From NCBI RefSeq assembly GCF_000224145.3, contig NC_020175.2:223652-287651 (forward strand): a stretch of DNA of 64,000 bases, given 5' to 3'. The notes below the pieces were generated by a model. The model was not told where the DNA came from. It ran no database searches and saw only the letters and a list, made by a program, of their open reading frames with translations. This document shows, piece after piece, positions 32,801 to 44,300 of the stretch. The position numbers were made by a program, and so were the translations under genes. The stretch comes from Ciona intestinalis (lineage: Eukaryota; Chordata; Ascidiacea; Phlebobranchia; Cionidae). Within the stretch, counting starts at the first letter, position 1. Each line of letters begins with the position of its first letter.

Positions 32801-35113
32801 TTTACTGGTAATTTTATACATTCAGTTGGATTTACTAATTTGATCTTCGCCAAAGCATCGAAAGAGACAATAAAACATATAAACCACCCACCCTAAGTGC
32901 ACCCGTACAGTTTCTTCCTCCGTGTTGAGAATGCGTGACAACCGACCTTGTACGAACTGCCACACCTCCAGCCCCGCATGTCTTCGAACACGTTCCCCAA
33001 GTCGACCAAGCGGACATGGCGCAATGAACTTGTGAAGTCAAAAAAAAAATGTTTGTTAAAAATTTCGAGTTAAAATGGCGTTGATACTTAAAATCGAAGA
33101 ACTGATGACGTCACGATAATAAAGACTGACGTCACGATGACGTACCTGGAGGTGGTGTTTGACAGCAAGTACCAGTATAACTACCAACACAAACACATCT
33201 TCCGCCAGTAAATGTCCCGTTGTTCATACAAACTTGGTTGCAAGCTTTTGATTCCTGGAGATAAATGAAACCGAGGTTAGAACGCTCGCATCGTATCCAT
33301 AAGCTATAGATGCCCGTTGCATGCTGCCATTCGGGACGTGTGCGCCCTTCGAAAATACACTTATATGGCCATTGCTCCAACCCAGTAGGCACTATTGGGT
33401 GTATAAAATTTCACCATATTCAAAAAATCTTGAACAAAAAGGAAGGTACATAAAGTTAAACTCACATGGTATAAGTTCTAATAAAGCAACGCCAGCAGAT
33501 GATAAATAAATAAATAAATAACATTTGTTTAAACACAGTAGTATGCTTGAATTCGTACCAGCACAAGGAAAAAATACAGTATTAGTTTAAAGCTAAGTTT
33601 TCTATGTACCGTTAGTGACGGGCATGCAGTGCCACCATGTTGGGCAGCGGTCGTGACAGTCCTTGTACGAATTTCTACACCTCCCGCTCCGCATGTCTTT
33701 GAACACGTACCCCACGATGACCACGCGGATGTCACGCAATTAACTGGAGTTGTGAAAATAAGATATTTTCATTATAAACGCAACAGTCCATACGTATTGC
33801 GATTTTTATCTAAAAAATTAAATCTATCTGCCTATGATGTTGGATGTTGAAATCCAAGGCAGTGACGTATGCAGTACGCGTAAAAGAACAAGGGTATAGT
33901 ATTGGATTGAATTAATGGATTTAACTTAACTGCCTTACCATCACGTGGCCAGAAATGACAGTTATTATAACACGCTGTTTCATACACCTCGTGCCAGCTT
34001 GCGAGTTACCATGAATTTAACTTTGTTGCCGTTAAGTGTTTTGCCCCAAAGTTTGATGAATACCAATAATAATGTAAATATTATTTTAGCATTAAGCGTG
34101 TTTTAACTGTTGTTTTGTCGCTATATCCTCTCTTTCGATTAAGATATTTCTAAATCTTCGCTACCGTTATCGAAGAGACAACTAAAGTATTATATTATTT
34201 AAGTCTCGCGGCAAGCAGACGAAAAGTTGTATAGAAATGTACGTTGTTTTTCCATTCGAATGGTTGATATATAGTAGGGTGGGGGAAGATGGGACACCTT
34301 TTCATTCTATTTTCTCTTCCAATTTGGTAGTAAACAAACATTCAACAATTTTTAAAAAAAACTTTATCCTCACTACTAAACATTCAACAATTTTTAAAAA
34401 AAACTTTATCCCCCCTACTTACTTGGGCACGCCCTAAGGTTACAAGCCACTGCTGCAGGTTGAACACATGAGCCGCCACACGAGTTTACTCTTGTTTTAA
34501 CATATGTTTTTGTCCCGGGTCCACACGTAGTACTGCAAGTACCAAGTCTCCAGGCACAATTAACAGCCGTACAAGCTCGACGGCGTCGACGCCTCCTGAA
34601 ATGTTCAATGAATGGTTGGCATATCGCAAACGGTTCGATAGTTATAGCGCGCCCGCTTTTGGCCAAGAGGTTACGGATTCAGACATACAAAAATATAACA
34701 AAATAAAAGAATATAAAACTCTCAAAGTTACGTATAATGGTTGCTCGTAATCCGGCACGATGTGTATGAAACAGAACACCGCCTGTGTTGTACAGACTGT
34801 CGTTGCCCGCCCGCTTGAATAAATAGAAACACTCGTTTAATTGTTTATTTAAATTATTTGAAATATCCGGCCTTTTGAGCAATAAATACGTGCTTGGTTA
34901 AATAATAGTTAAACAGTTTTTCATTTTAGAAAAATCATAATTTTTCATTTGCAATATCATAAAACTTTAATTTTAATATTTTATTATAAATCGTATATTC
35001 ATATTTTAAGTTAACTATATTTATTAACAACAAAAGAATTACCTTCTCCACGCTTCCCCCTGAATAACCAGAAACAAAAGAACAAACAGAATAAGAAACC
35101 CCTTTCCCTTCAT
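29858..35113 (-). CDS. Secreted protein B with four alternating TSP1-EGF units
   Basis: Ten exons on the minus strand: 35043-35113, 34423-34595, 33610-33743, 33146-33254, 32892-33028, 31891-32023, 31182-31312, 30605-30716, 30263-30399, 29858-30019. They total 1,299 bp (432 aa plus stop). Signal peptide ([20 protein letters not shown]), then eight consecutive Arg, a TSP1-like module ([17 protein letters not shown]), then four repeats of one TSP1 exon ([17 protein letters not shown] type) plus one EGF-like exon (C-N-x2-C-x-N-x-G ... C-x-C-x2-G-x2-G-x-CC). The stop follows the fourth EGF module. Each TSP1 exon enters in phase 1 and leaves in phase 0, and each EGF exon does the reverse, so a TSP1+EGF pair is a symmetric cassette. 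Same plan as gene A, which has one unit and an added His/acidic tail. Function unknown; probably matrix or cell-surface binding. Confidence 0.88.
30899..31070. mobile_element. MITE, common family (degraded left end)
   Basis: GGTATGATGGGAAACCTCTA start, TGTCCCATCTTTCCCCACC end, in an intron of TSP1/EGF gene B. Confidence 0.75.
31403..31602. mobile_element. MITE, common family
   Basis: TATAGTAGGGTGTGGAAGAT start; shared interior with CCATAGACCGTTGTTAATTG; right end diverged (CTCATCTTACCCCTCG). Confidence 0.85.
33502..33522. repeat. (ATAA)n microsatellite
   Basis: Five ATAA-type units in an intron, following a SINE-body-like fragment (ATTGCTCCAACCCAGTAGGC near 33370). Confidence 0.8.
34270..34410. 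mobile_element. MITE, truncated and internally duplicated
   Basis: Perfect left end TATAGTAGGGTGGGGGAAGA, then a roughly 45 bp segment around AAACATTCAACAATTTTTAA present twice in tandem. The right end is missing, replaced by the exon 2 donor region of gene B. Confidence 0.75.
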
Positions 35114-36381
35114 ATTCTATCAGTATACAGCTTACGTTCCACAAATTAGCCGCAACTCTGCTTGTGTTTATTGGACGTTAGCAATAATGAAGTAAACATC
35201 AACATATGGGTTTTAGTTTTAGACTTAATAGGAAGCACGTAAAAGGAAACCCTGCGTGGGATCCTTGAAACCGAAATTTCGTTACCTGACTCATGCATTC
35301 GATTGCCTTAAAGTGCCGACTATTATGTGCGCCTGTTCTAGTCTACGTGTGCGAGGTCTTACAGCGTGGCACGCTTTTGGGGCCTAAGATTTAAGACAAT
35401 ACTGGTTCATTACCCCGACACCCAGAGTACTATCGCACGGAGCTTATTATATTTTGCCTGCCGCTTCCCTAAGGTGCACCCTCATCTATTCCACAGTAAT
35501 TAAATATAAGACCTGCCTGTGACAAACGTCTATAGACAAGTCAGTCAAACAAACAAACTTTTAAAACACAAACAAAGAATGGCTCATATACGCATATATT
35601 CAATACAGAACTTCTGTATCATATTACGGGAAACGCTCGTCAAGCATGAAGACGGAAACCTGCCAATCTATAGCACTTCCTAATCATTTGCCTGTCAGTA
35701 TACACCAGACAGACATACAGTGATAAGGAAATTTAATGTTTGCATTAAAATTGGGAATGTATTCAAATTCACAAAGACACCGAAAGGTCATTATATATAT
35801 TCACCATCAACATAAAACGTAAACCTATCTTTTTTATGTTTATTGGTTTCCCTGTTGATCCATTTTGTCGGACAGTTGTTTTTGATTATTTATTTCCCAA
35901 ACCGTCGTCGTAATATTGCACATGCAAGTAGACACGTTCGCACTATAGCTACGATGGCGTATAGAGAAAGGCGGACTAACGTCACTTCCTTTATCGCTAG
36001 CGATGCGAGCGTCAAAATTTTGATCCGAAACAGTTTTTATGCTCTGCCGATGATTGTTAGCAATGAACGGCTTTGGCTCGAAAAGAAACGGTATTGCGTG
36101 AACTGTTTTGCTGTAAATTAAACCGTAAAGATAATTTGGTGGTAAATATGAATGTAAAAAGGAAACCCTTTTTTACTGCTAAACCATTTCGTAAATCAGA
36201 GCAAATTCAGTATATTTCCTGTGTTAAGGTGTTTTCTATACTATTGACAATAGTCTATTGTTAACTTTAACTTCAACGAAATTTTGACTAAAACAGTTAA
36301 AAATTACACGGGCGTGTTTAATACACAATTACCTCAAGTAAAATAATAAAATAATTTCAAACTATATATATATTTTCAAAC
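35114..36381. other. Intergenic stretch upstream of TSP1/EGF gene B
   Basis: Contains the gene B promoter by position. A 92-codon open frame at 35843-36121 (+) has no recognisable domain or splice context and is not called. Confidence 0.45.
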
Positions 36382-36612
36382 GCCCTGTGGCGCTCTGTCC
36401 TATGTCGATCGGGCGTCCGCGCTAAGCTCGGCGTCAATATGGACATCTCAGGGTAGCCTGAGGTGGCCAGGTTGTCTAAGGAGGAACGAACCGGGCGAGG
36501 CCCGAAAGGGAGCAGCCAAAAGTTCCCACGTTGATCAGTAGCGGGATAGCGCCTGTGAATAGGAAGAGTGTTACAGCCCAGTCAAAATCACGGAAATCAA
36601 TCCTTTTGTTTT
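36382..36612 (+). pseudogene. 7SL RNA copy 3, 5'-truncated
   Basis: Starts inside the RNA at GCCCTGTGGCGCTCTGTCC and runs to the T-run end; the first ~75 nt (Alu-domain 5' part) and the CRE/TATA promoter are absent. The rest is almost identical to the full copies. Probably not transcribed. Confidence 0.85.
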
Positions 36613-37016
36613 TCTAATTTAATTTTACATTATAAACATTATTTTCTGCGATTCTCTTCTGTTTCTTCCAACGCTTTACCTTTCCACTTACATAGTATGC
36701 TGGGTTCGAATCTCAGCCCGGTAAACTAGAACCACAATATTTTTAAATTGTTTCATTGGATTATCTCTCTTTAAGATCACTTTTCTTTGCACTAGAGGTC
36801 AAACTTGGAAATGTTTAATTAGAAATGGGTCGTTGTTTATCTGCTGTATATGTAGCGACCACGATTCTTTTAATTAAATGCAAAACATTTTAACAGTAAT
36901 TCACGTTTTAACGAATGTCGTTCTGTTTCTATATCTTGCGTTTTCATTTTAGTTATTTGTTATTCTTACTTACCGTAATCGATGACACAAATATAAGTTA
37001 TTAATATGAATTTGTT

Positions 37017-37206
37017 TCCGTGAAGTTTTAACCATCAATCACAATACTGTTTCACAGAATTCCCAACCAAACTGCGGCACCAACAATTCAAGTTAAGCGT
37101 TCTAAATAAATTCAATCATGTCTGCATAATATGAACGAATTCTCTCGTGTTAAGAACTACCAGTATTTCTCTTGTGTGTAATCTTTTAAATTTCATCATA
37201 CAGATA
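37017..37206. repeat. Segmental duplication arm, inverted copy of 15168-15347
   Basis: Lies upstream of 7SL copy 4, just as its inverted partner lies upstream of 7SL copy 1, so the duplicated unit includes the 7SL gene, its promoter and a distal flank. Confidence 0.75.
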
Positions 37207-37316
37207 CGATAAACATTTGGTGCTTATACAATATTGTAGGTAACAAATTCAAGGCATTTATAAAACCAACGTGATTTTGATATTTAAACAGCATAATAGG
37301 GAAGCCGCTGTTCTTG

Positions 37317-37360
37317 TGACGTCACAGATTAGTGGGCGGAGCTTATGGCAGGATAATAAA
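37317..37360 (+). promoter_or_regulatory. 7SL copy 4 upstream promoter: CRE, GC box, TATA-like
   Basis: TGACGTCA 62-69 bp, GGGCGG about 47-52 bp and ATAATAAA 26-33 bp upstream of the RNA start at 37386, the same spacing as copies 1 and 2. Confidence 0.7.
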
Positions 37361-37385
37361 GAGAAGCTTTCGATGGTCGATCATC

Positions 37386-37684
37386 GCCGGGCGCAGTGGC
37401 GTGCGCTTGTAATCCAGCTACTTGGAGGCTTGGGTTGGAGGACGGTGTGAGGTTGGGAGCCCTGTGGCGCTCTCTCCTATGTCGATCGGGCGTCCGCGCT
37501 AAGCTCGGCGTCAATATGGACATCCCAGGGTAGCCTGAGGTGGCCAGGTTGTCTAAGGAGGAACGAACCGGGCGAGGCCCGAAAGGGAGCAGCCAAAAGT
37601 TCCCACGTTGATCAGTAGCGGGATAGCGCCTGTGAATAGGAAGAGTGTTACAGCCCAGCCAAAATCACGGAAACCAATCCTTTT
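37386..37684 (+). ncRNA. 7SL: 7SL (SRP) RNA gene, copy 4
   Basis: Full-length ~299 nt: GCCGGGCGCAGTGGCGTGCG start, GATCGGGCGTCCGCGCTAAG, GAACCGGGCGAGGCCCGAAA, GTTGATCAGTAGCGGGATAG and GCCTGTGAATAGG, ending at TTTTGTTTTT (pol III terminator). Opposite strand to copies 1 and 2. It carries a few substitutions (for example CTCTCTCC for CTCTGTCC). Confidence 0.9.
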
Positions 37685-38342
37685 GTTTTTCTAATCCATT
37701 TTTACATTGTAATTTGTTTTTCTGCAGTTCTCTTTTTTCATTTATTTTTTTTTCATTTCAACTTATATCGCACCTACGGTTCGAATCTCAACCCGGTAAG
37801 TTAGTGTCACATTACTTTCAAGTTGTTCCAGTAAATTATCTCTCTTTATGGTTATTTTTCTTCCCATTAAAAGTCAAACTTGTTAATAATTAAATATAAA
37901 TGGCTCGTTGTTCTCTGCTAAGTGTAGCGACCACGCTTCTTTGAAATAAATGCGAATAAATTTCAACCTTATATATATTTATTATTCTTCGCTACCATAA
38001 TAACTTATTTTCTTCATATTTAAAGTAAAAAATAAATGTTATTGTTGTCAATTTTATGTAACTTTGAAGAGATTTCGATGTTTACGCGGGAAATATGAAT
38101 TTAGGGGACTTCCAAACATCGAACCACGAAAACATTTTCGATTCAGTCAGTTTAATAAAAAAAGTAAAGTTTTCGTATTATGAACATGTGTTTTTTTGTA
38201 CAAATCATGTTAAAAAATGGCGTTTTCAATACTTGTAAAAATGAACATAACTAGTTACGGCAGGCGGATACAGTGTAACTAAAGTTTTATTATAAACATT
38301 GATGAAAATACGTAATTCAACTAATATAAAAGTCTGTGTATT
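37685..38342. other. Flank of 7SL copy 4 and upstream region of the astacin-like gene
   Basis: Includes the tRNA T-arm-like CGGTTCGAATCTCAACCCGG near 37778, which recurs about 100 bp after every 7SL copy in the window. Otherwise nothing recognised; the astacin-like gene promoter should lie at its right end. Confidence 0.45.
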
Positions 38343-41300
38343 ATGAAACCTGACAAAGAACCCGCAGACGATTTGAAAAAAAGCTCCAAACAACCCAGAA
38401 AGCATAAAGTCATTCATCCATCTGGCCAACAGAGGCGGCAGAAAACCGCGATTCTAAAAGAAAGTTCGAATCACAAAGATGTTGCGAATAAACAGCGGCG
38501 AACTAGACGTTCGTCACGTGGTCACAACCGAAGAGATTCCAACAGACGACATTCGGAAATAAAGCAAGAGTTAGATGCAGAACTTGCTGGTCTTGGTATT
38601 TTATTACTTAAACGTTAACTAGATAATATTTACTGGTTACTGCTTCTGGTCAACACTTTCCTATTTTTTTTATTTATATTTTATTACTGATAAAGAATTA
38701 CCATATTGACGCATCAACAATCTGAACAACTTTTGGTTTATTTAATTCAAATAATGTTAATGTTAATTAAACTAAGGGGTGTATGAGGATTATAAATATT
38801 CCCTATTAAGTGTTGACATCAACAAAGCATAAAAAAATGTTTGTAAAATTAAACTTGTGTTAAAAAATATTTATGAGAATCCAGTAATCCACTCAAACGT
38901 TCAAAAACTTCTTCTGCTTATCCATCAGCTCTCACACCTGCCGTATTCCTGAAGAAAAATTTAAACTATTGTGAATTATTCACAGTAAACCCATCTAAGG
39001 TTGGAATCACAAATGAAGCAAGAAACACTCGTATTCGATTGATAATTATCGTCACATCACTTCTTATTTTCCTTGGTGGATTAATCGCAGTTGGAATCAT
39101 ATTTTGTAAGTTGTTATCACTGATGTGCTAATGTGTGTGGTTGGTAATACAAAAAAAATCGCGTCTTTCCATTTACTTTTGTAAAAAATGTAAATGTGCA
39201 TGAGGTAAACAGAGGCAGGACATAGAAACAAAAGTAAAAAGGCGTCGCTTGCTAAGCATAGGGACCCTTATTGATTAATGTAATGAATGTCACTCATGTT
39301 TTAAAAAATTGCGAGGCACTGCACCTATGTAGATATATGTATTATGTATACTGCAATACTTTACACCAAGTTTGTTCATTATGGACTTAATACCCTCCTT
39401 GTTTTATTAATGTTGTTTGATTCCAGTGCTGCCACTATTATCCACACCCGACCCTTGTACCACTGGNTGCTCACACAGAATACCAAACTGTTCTATGTGG
39501 AAGTAAGTTTTAAACCAACCTGTTTAATGCTGTGTTGATTAACCTTTCCTGAGTCACCTTTCAGAGATGAATAACATAAATTTGCCCCTTGCTCCACCAA
39601 TAAAATGCCTTGAACCTATATTAGAATATAGGTCGGATAGTCTTTTCTTCTTTTTCAATTTTTTTCGGCATTCGTTCAGATCTTGTAGATATTCTTCACT
39701 TTTAATATGCTGTGACCTAATGACCCTTATTTATGTTGTGTATATATTATATATGTTGTTTGTCTTTAATATAAAAAGGGAATTATAATCAGCCCACTGT
39801 GTTAAGCAAATCCCTGACACACCATTTGCATAAATTATACCTGAGTTTATTTCCATACAGGACATAAGGCTGGTAAATCTTGTAGTTTTGACGCCGCCCT
39901 CTGCAAAAGTGGTTGTGTGCTCGGTTTCTTACTAGATGACTTTGAATGTCCACTTAAATGTGATTGTGCGGAGAAAGGGGTGATTGAGTCTGATATCTCA
40001 TTCACTCCAGTTGATGTGCAGACCATGTTAGCAGTATGTTGAAGTTGTTTAATCTTTGTAAATACTAAATATCACATTTTAAATTTGTTTGGGCAGAGTA
40101 AACCTTAGGAAATATGATTTGCTGATAANAAGTTAAGTTATTGTCACAAGTTATATTTTCTCTTATGTTTACCCATAAGCGCCGAGCGTCAGAAAAAGAG
40201 ACGCTACGGCACGAGCCTTTTAGTTTGGTCTTGGCTCGTCACATCTCTAATATAAACCATTGGTTCCCAAACTTGGGCCCATACAACAGTTTCCGAGGGT
40301 CTGCAATATACAATGATTTTATGATTGTGATAGTTTTTTTCTTTTATTAGTGTGGTTTTGCATTTTCCCCACAGTATTCTTTAATTTTATACGGCTGCAA
40401 AATATCAAAATAATTGCAAGGGGCCCACTAACAAAATGTTTAGAAAAGTTTGCGAACCACTATATTTACCTTACTATCCTACACTATGCAGGCTTATATA
40501 ACTGAGGAGGATTCTTCGTTCTTCCAACCTTTATCATCTAAGTTTAATATATGGGATGAATATAAAGCTTTTGGAAGATTTAAAATCCCATATATTGTTT
40601 CTTCCACTGTGGGTAAGTTTGTGTGAGGAGTTTATTAATGTAAGGTTTTCACGTAATGCATATATAGATAGTGTCTTTTGTATACAAATAAACTTTGTCT
40701 GTGGGCATTATGTGCTAAGTTCAACAGTACATGATGATGTGTGTATGTTAAGACTCACATATTATAACTTGTTAGTTAGTGTAAATTGACTGTATATAAG
40801 GTACAATGGCGCAAATATTTTTTTTTTACATTTGACTCCAGTTATGTTGTGTATATTGTAACCTTAAGGAGTATAAGGGAATATCAGTTAAGGTAAAGCA
40901 AACATACTATTATAGACAGTGAGACATTGGCGTCCATTGAAAAAGCATCAAAACAGATAACGTTGAATACTTGTGTTGACTTTCATAGAAGGGAGAATGA
41001 GAAAGATTATGTCGAGTTTACGAAAGAAGGACATAACTGCCTGTAAGTCTAAATATGCAGTATATAAATCAGTTTTATTTAGTTGGAAATTTAGCATAGC
41101 ATTATACTGTTGTAGAAAGATCAGTTTATTATTTATGGGTTGAAAGACTAGAAATACAAAGTATTTAATCCTTTGTTGCCAAGCTTGGTGTATAACTGAG
41201 CCAGCTGTTTTGGTCAGTTAGCTGACTAAAATGTGCCTAATACTTCTTCAGTAAAATCCATTTGATTTTGGTACTGTTGTATTATATTTTTTGTACTGTT

Positions 41301-44300
41301 ATTATATTTATTCCCGGGCCGTGGTACACTGGCTAGCATGTCTGCCTCAAGAGGTATAACTTCTACCATTGTGTTCTGTATGTCTATATGAAAGACATAT
41401 ATAGGGCCTACCATATAAAAATTTGTGCATAGATAATCAATGCAGGTGCTCAAATATGATCTAAAAAATGAAAGGTACCACCAAAGTTCCATAATGCAAA
41501 TCACTTGGTTGCAGCCAGGTATAATGAGCTTTATTTAAGTTACATTTACTGTTAACAAAACAAACACATTTTATACTTTACTAAATACAATTAAGCCTAC
41601 AATCTAAACAATGTAACGCAGGAACTTATAAAAAATCTGTGAACTAATCCCTTTAATAACGGGGGGCACATCAATGAAAAAGTAATAATTGCGTGAGGTG
41701 TTTTCTAAAGAATTTAGTAATTACTACAAATACAATATTAAATAGAGTGTTTATAATATAAAAATTAGGTAAAAATTCTGTCAATTCGCACAAGAAAGTT
41801 TACTACAGATACAATTTACACAGGAAACTAATACTTGGGACTTATGGAGGATAATTAATAAAATACAATGATATGTCTTAAGAAGTTTAAAAGGTAGGAT
41901 TCAACACAATATGTAATGAAGGAATCAAAAGTTACTCGGTATGTCAGGATAGAATCCACTTCCTTTACCCAACCTGGTATACTTATAAACAATACGACGG
42001 CTTGCTACATATTCCACAGAAGGCACAGCAATAGTTGCATACTTTTCAATAAGCTTACAAAAAAATGATTTACACATACCAGCACCATCGGTGGACTTTA
42101 ACACAGGCCCGAAACTTTCACTGAAAAGAAGGCGTTTTTCGTCTTCACTGAGTGGGTTTACAGCGCCCTCTATTCCACGTAAAGCATCCATAACATAAAC
42201 CGCATTCCAATCACTTGTAGGATTATTCGGATGCAGTTTAACAGGGACAATATCACTTTTAACACAGTCACCAAAATAAACTACTTTTGGCGATTCCTTT
42301 CCCGTCCAGACCTTTAAATGCTCATGTAGAAGATGGCTGTTGCCTTGTGAGTACCACTTGTTTCGCTCTAATTTGGAAACTTTTCCGTCTACCACACAGA
42401 CAAGGTTTGGGTCGACTAATTGAAAGGGTAACTGCTCATTAAAAAATCCTGGCTTTTTTGCTTTTGAAATAACCACATCAAAATAGCTCTGCCAGTCATT
42501 TCCCAAGCAGTAATCCATTACATGCTTTACAAAATCACAACGCGAAGACGTTAATAGGAATACAACCTTTTCTTTTTTCTTTAAAGCTTTCAGCCAAGAC
42601 TTGACTACATTCGGACATTTGTGAAGATATTTTTCAGGATTAGATTTTATATTTTCAAATATCACGCTGGTTTTAGGATCCCAAATGTAAGCAAGTGCGG
42701 CAACCAAATCATCAAAAACTTGTTTTTTTGTTGGGCTATCAGCAGTTTGCATCATTCGGGAATGCACCACAGTTCTGATCAAATCAAAGTTATTATCATG
42801 CAGATGGTAGGAACCTTTTTCACTAAGTTTACCAGACAATATGTCATCAAAGTAACTGCATTTCATATTGTCTGGATACATCTTCGAAATTTCACTCTCA
42901 CTAAGCATTTTTGTACCAAATGCCGCTTTCTCTACTTTGCCATTTTCATCCATCTTTACATAAGTCATATTCTCCTCATCAAACAGCAAGCCACCACAAT
43001 ATACAAGGTTTGGATCGTCCAAGACAGGATCTGCTAAGCTGTGTGGATATTTCTTCTCTTTAATAAGATATTGGGCCAGAGCTTGATGGCCCAGTTCAAT
43101 CTGTTCAGACAACTTATACCTACACAAGGTATGATCCATATCAATTCCAATTGCATCACAATCCTTAAGTGAGATCATGGTTCATAAAACTTAAAGTTCT
43201 TACTTTTGTTAAAAAAGTTTAAGAATTTGAGCTTTAACTTTGTAAATAATATTTCCTTTCACAAAAATCTAAAAAGAATGATTAAAAAGGTTGTTTTATG
43301 GGTGGATAAATAAGCACAACTTACAAATTATACAAACAATTTAAAATAATTCAAACACTACAGAGCTTAGAAACACTGATTGAAGTTAAAACACCTGGAA
43401 GGTCCTAATATGGAAATGCTGGTCATGCCCTATTGGTAGGGTCGTGCCGAGCCCAAACTCAAAAGCTCGTGCCCGAGCGTCTCCTTTTTTGACGCTCGGC
43501 GCTTGTCTGAAATCTGGGCCGAGCGCCGAGCCTTATGCTATTGCTATAATGTTGCACGCGAGAGCGAAAAATAATAAAAATGAAAAAAGTGAAGCTACTA
43601 AAAGATAACGAGACTAGTCAGCTAGGCTTTCTCTTTAATTATTTTTCGTTCGTTGTGAATTTGCCGGTACCAAATTACAGCCGGTGTCGAATTACACAAG
43701 CGCCCAATGTTTCCATATAATGGAATAAACAGCACAACCAGGGGGGGGGTGCTGTTTTGTTATCATGACGGGCCACATTAGATCGAAACATCAGGTATGA
43801 GTGTCGCATTTTTACACCCAGATATTATTTACTTGCTAATTAAACAATTTTAAAATAATTTACAAAAGCACAAACTTGTTTTAATTAATCTTTTTGTCCT
43901 AAGTAAAATGTCACAAATAATATTAATTTGTTGCAAGTTTCACTCTGTATTATAGCATTAATTAACACTATTCTCAGAGCCAAACTAACTTATACTTATA
44001 TTTTAACAAGAACAAGATGCAGTGTTTCTCACTCAACATAAAATTATAAATACACAGTAAATAAATACTAATATATTTCTAATGAGCAAACAAAGTACTA
44101 GCCAACTATGTCTATGAATAAAGTTTTCATGTTTAAATAAAACATTCACGTACAACCGTTTGGAAAACAAAGTTTAGTTCTTCTGTGTAGTGGATAAGCT
44201 AACCCGATAGACAATTGATGACGCTTTGGTTTCTTTTGATTTGTTTTCTTTTGTATAGCCTTGACTGGTATTGTTGTGGTTAGACTGAGACAGTGAATAA

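Noticed and set aside
35843-36121. 92-aa open frame upstream of TSP1/EGF gene B
   Set aside because: No domain, signal, splice context or homology; length is within chance for this region.
42621-43037. 138-aa plus-strand frame
   Set aside because: Antisense shadow of NT5DC1.
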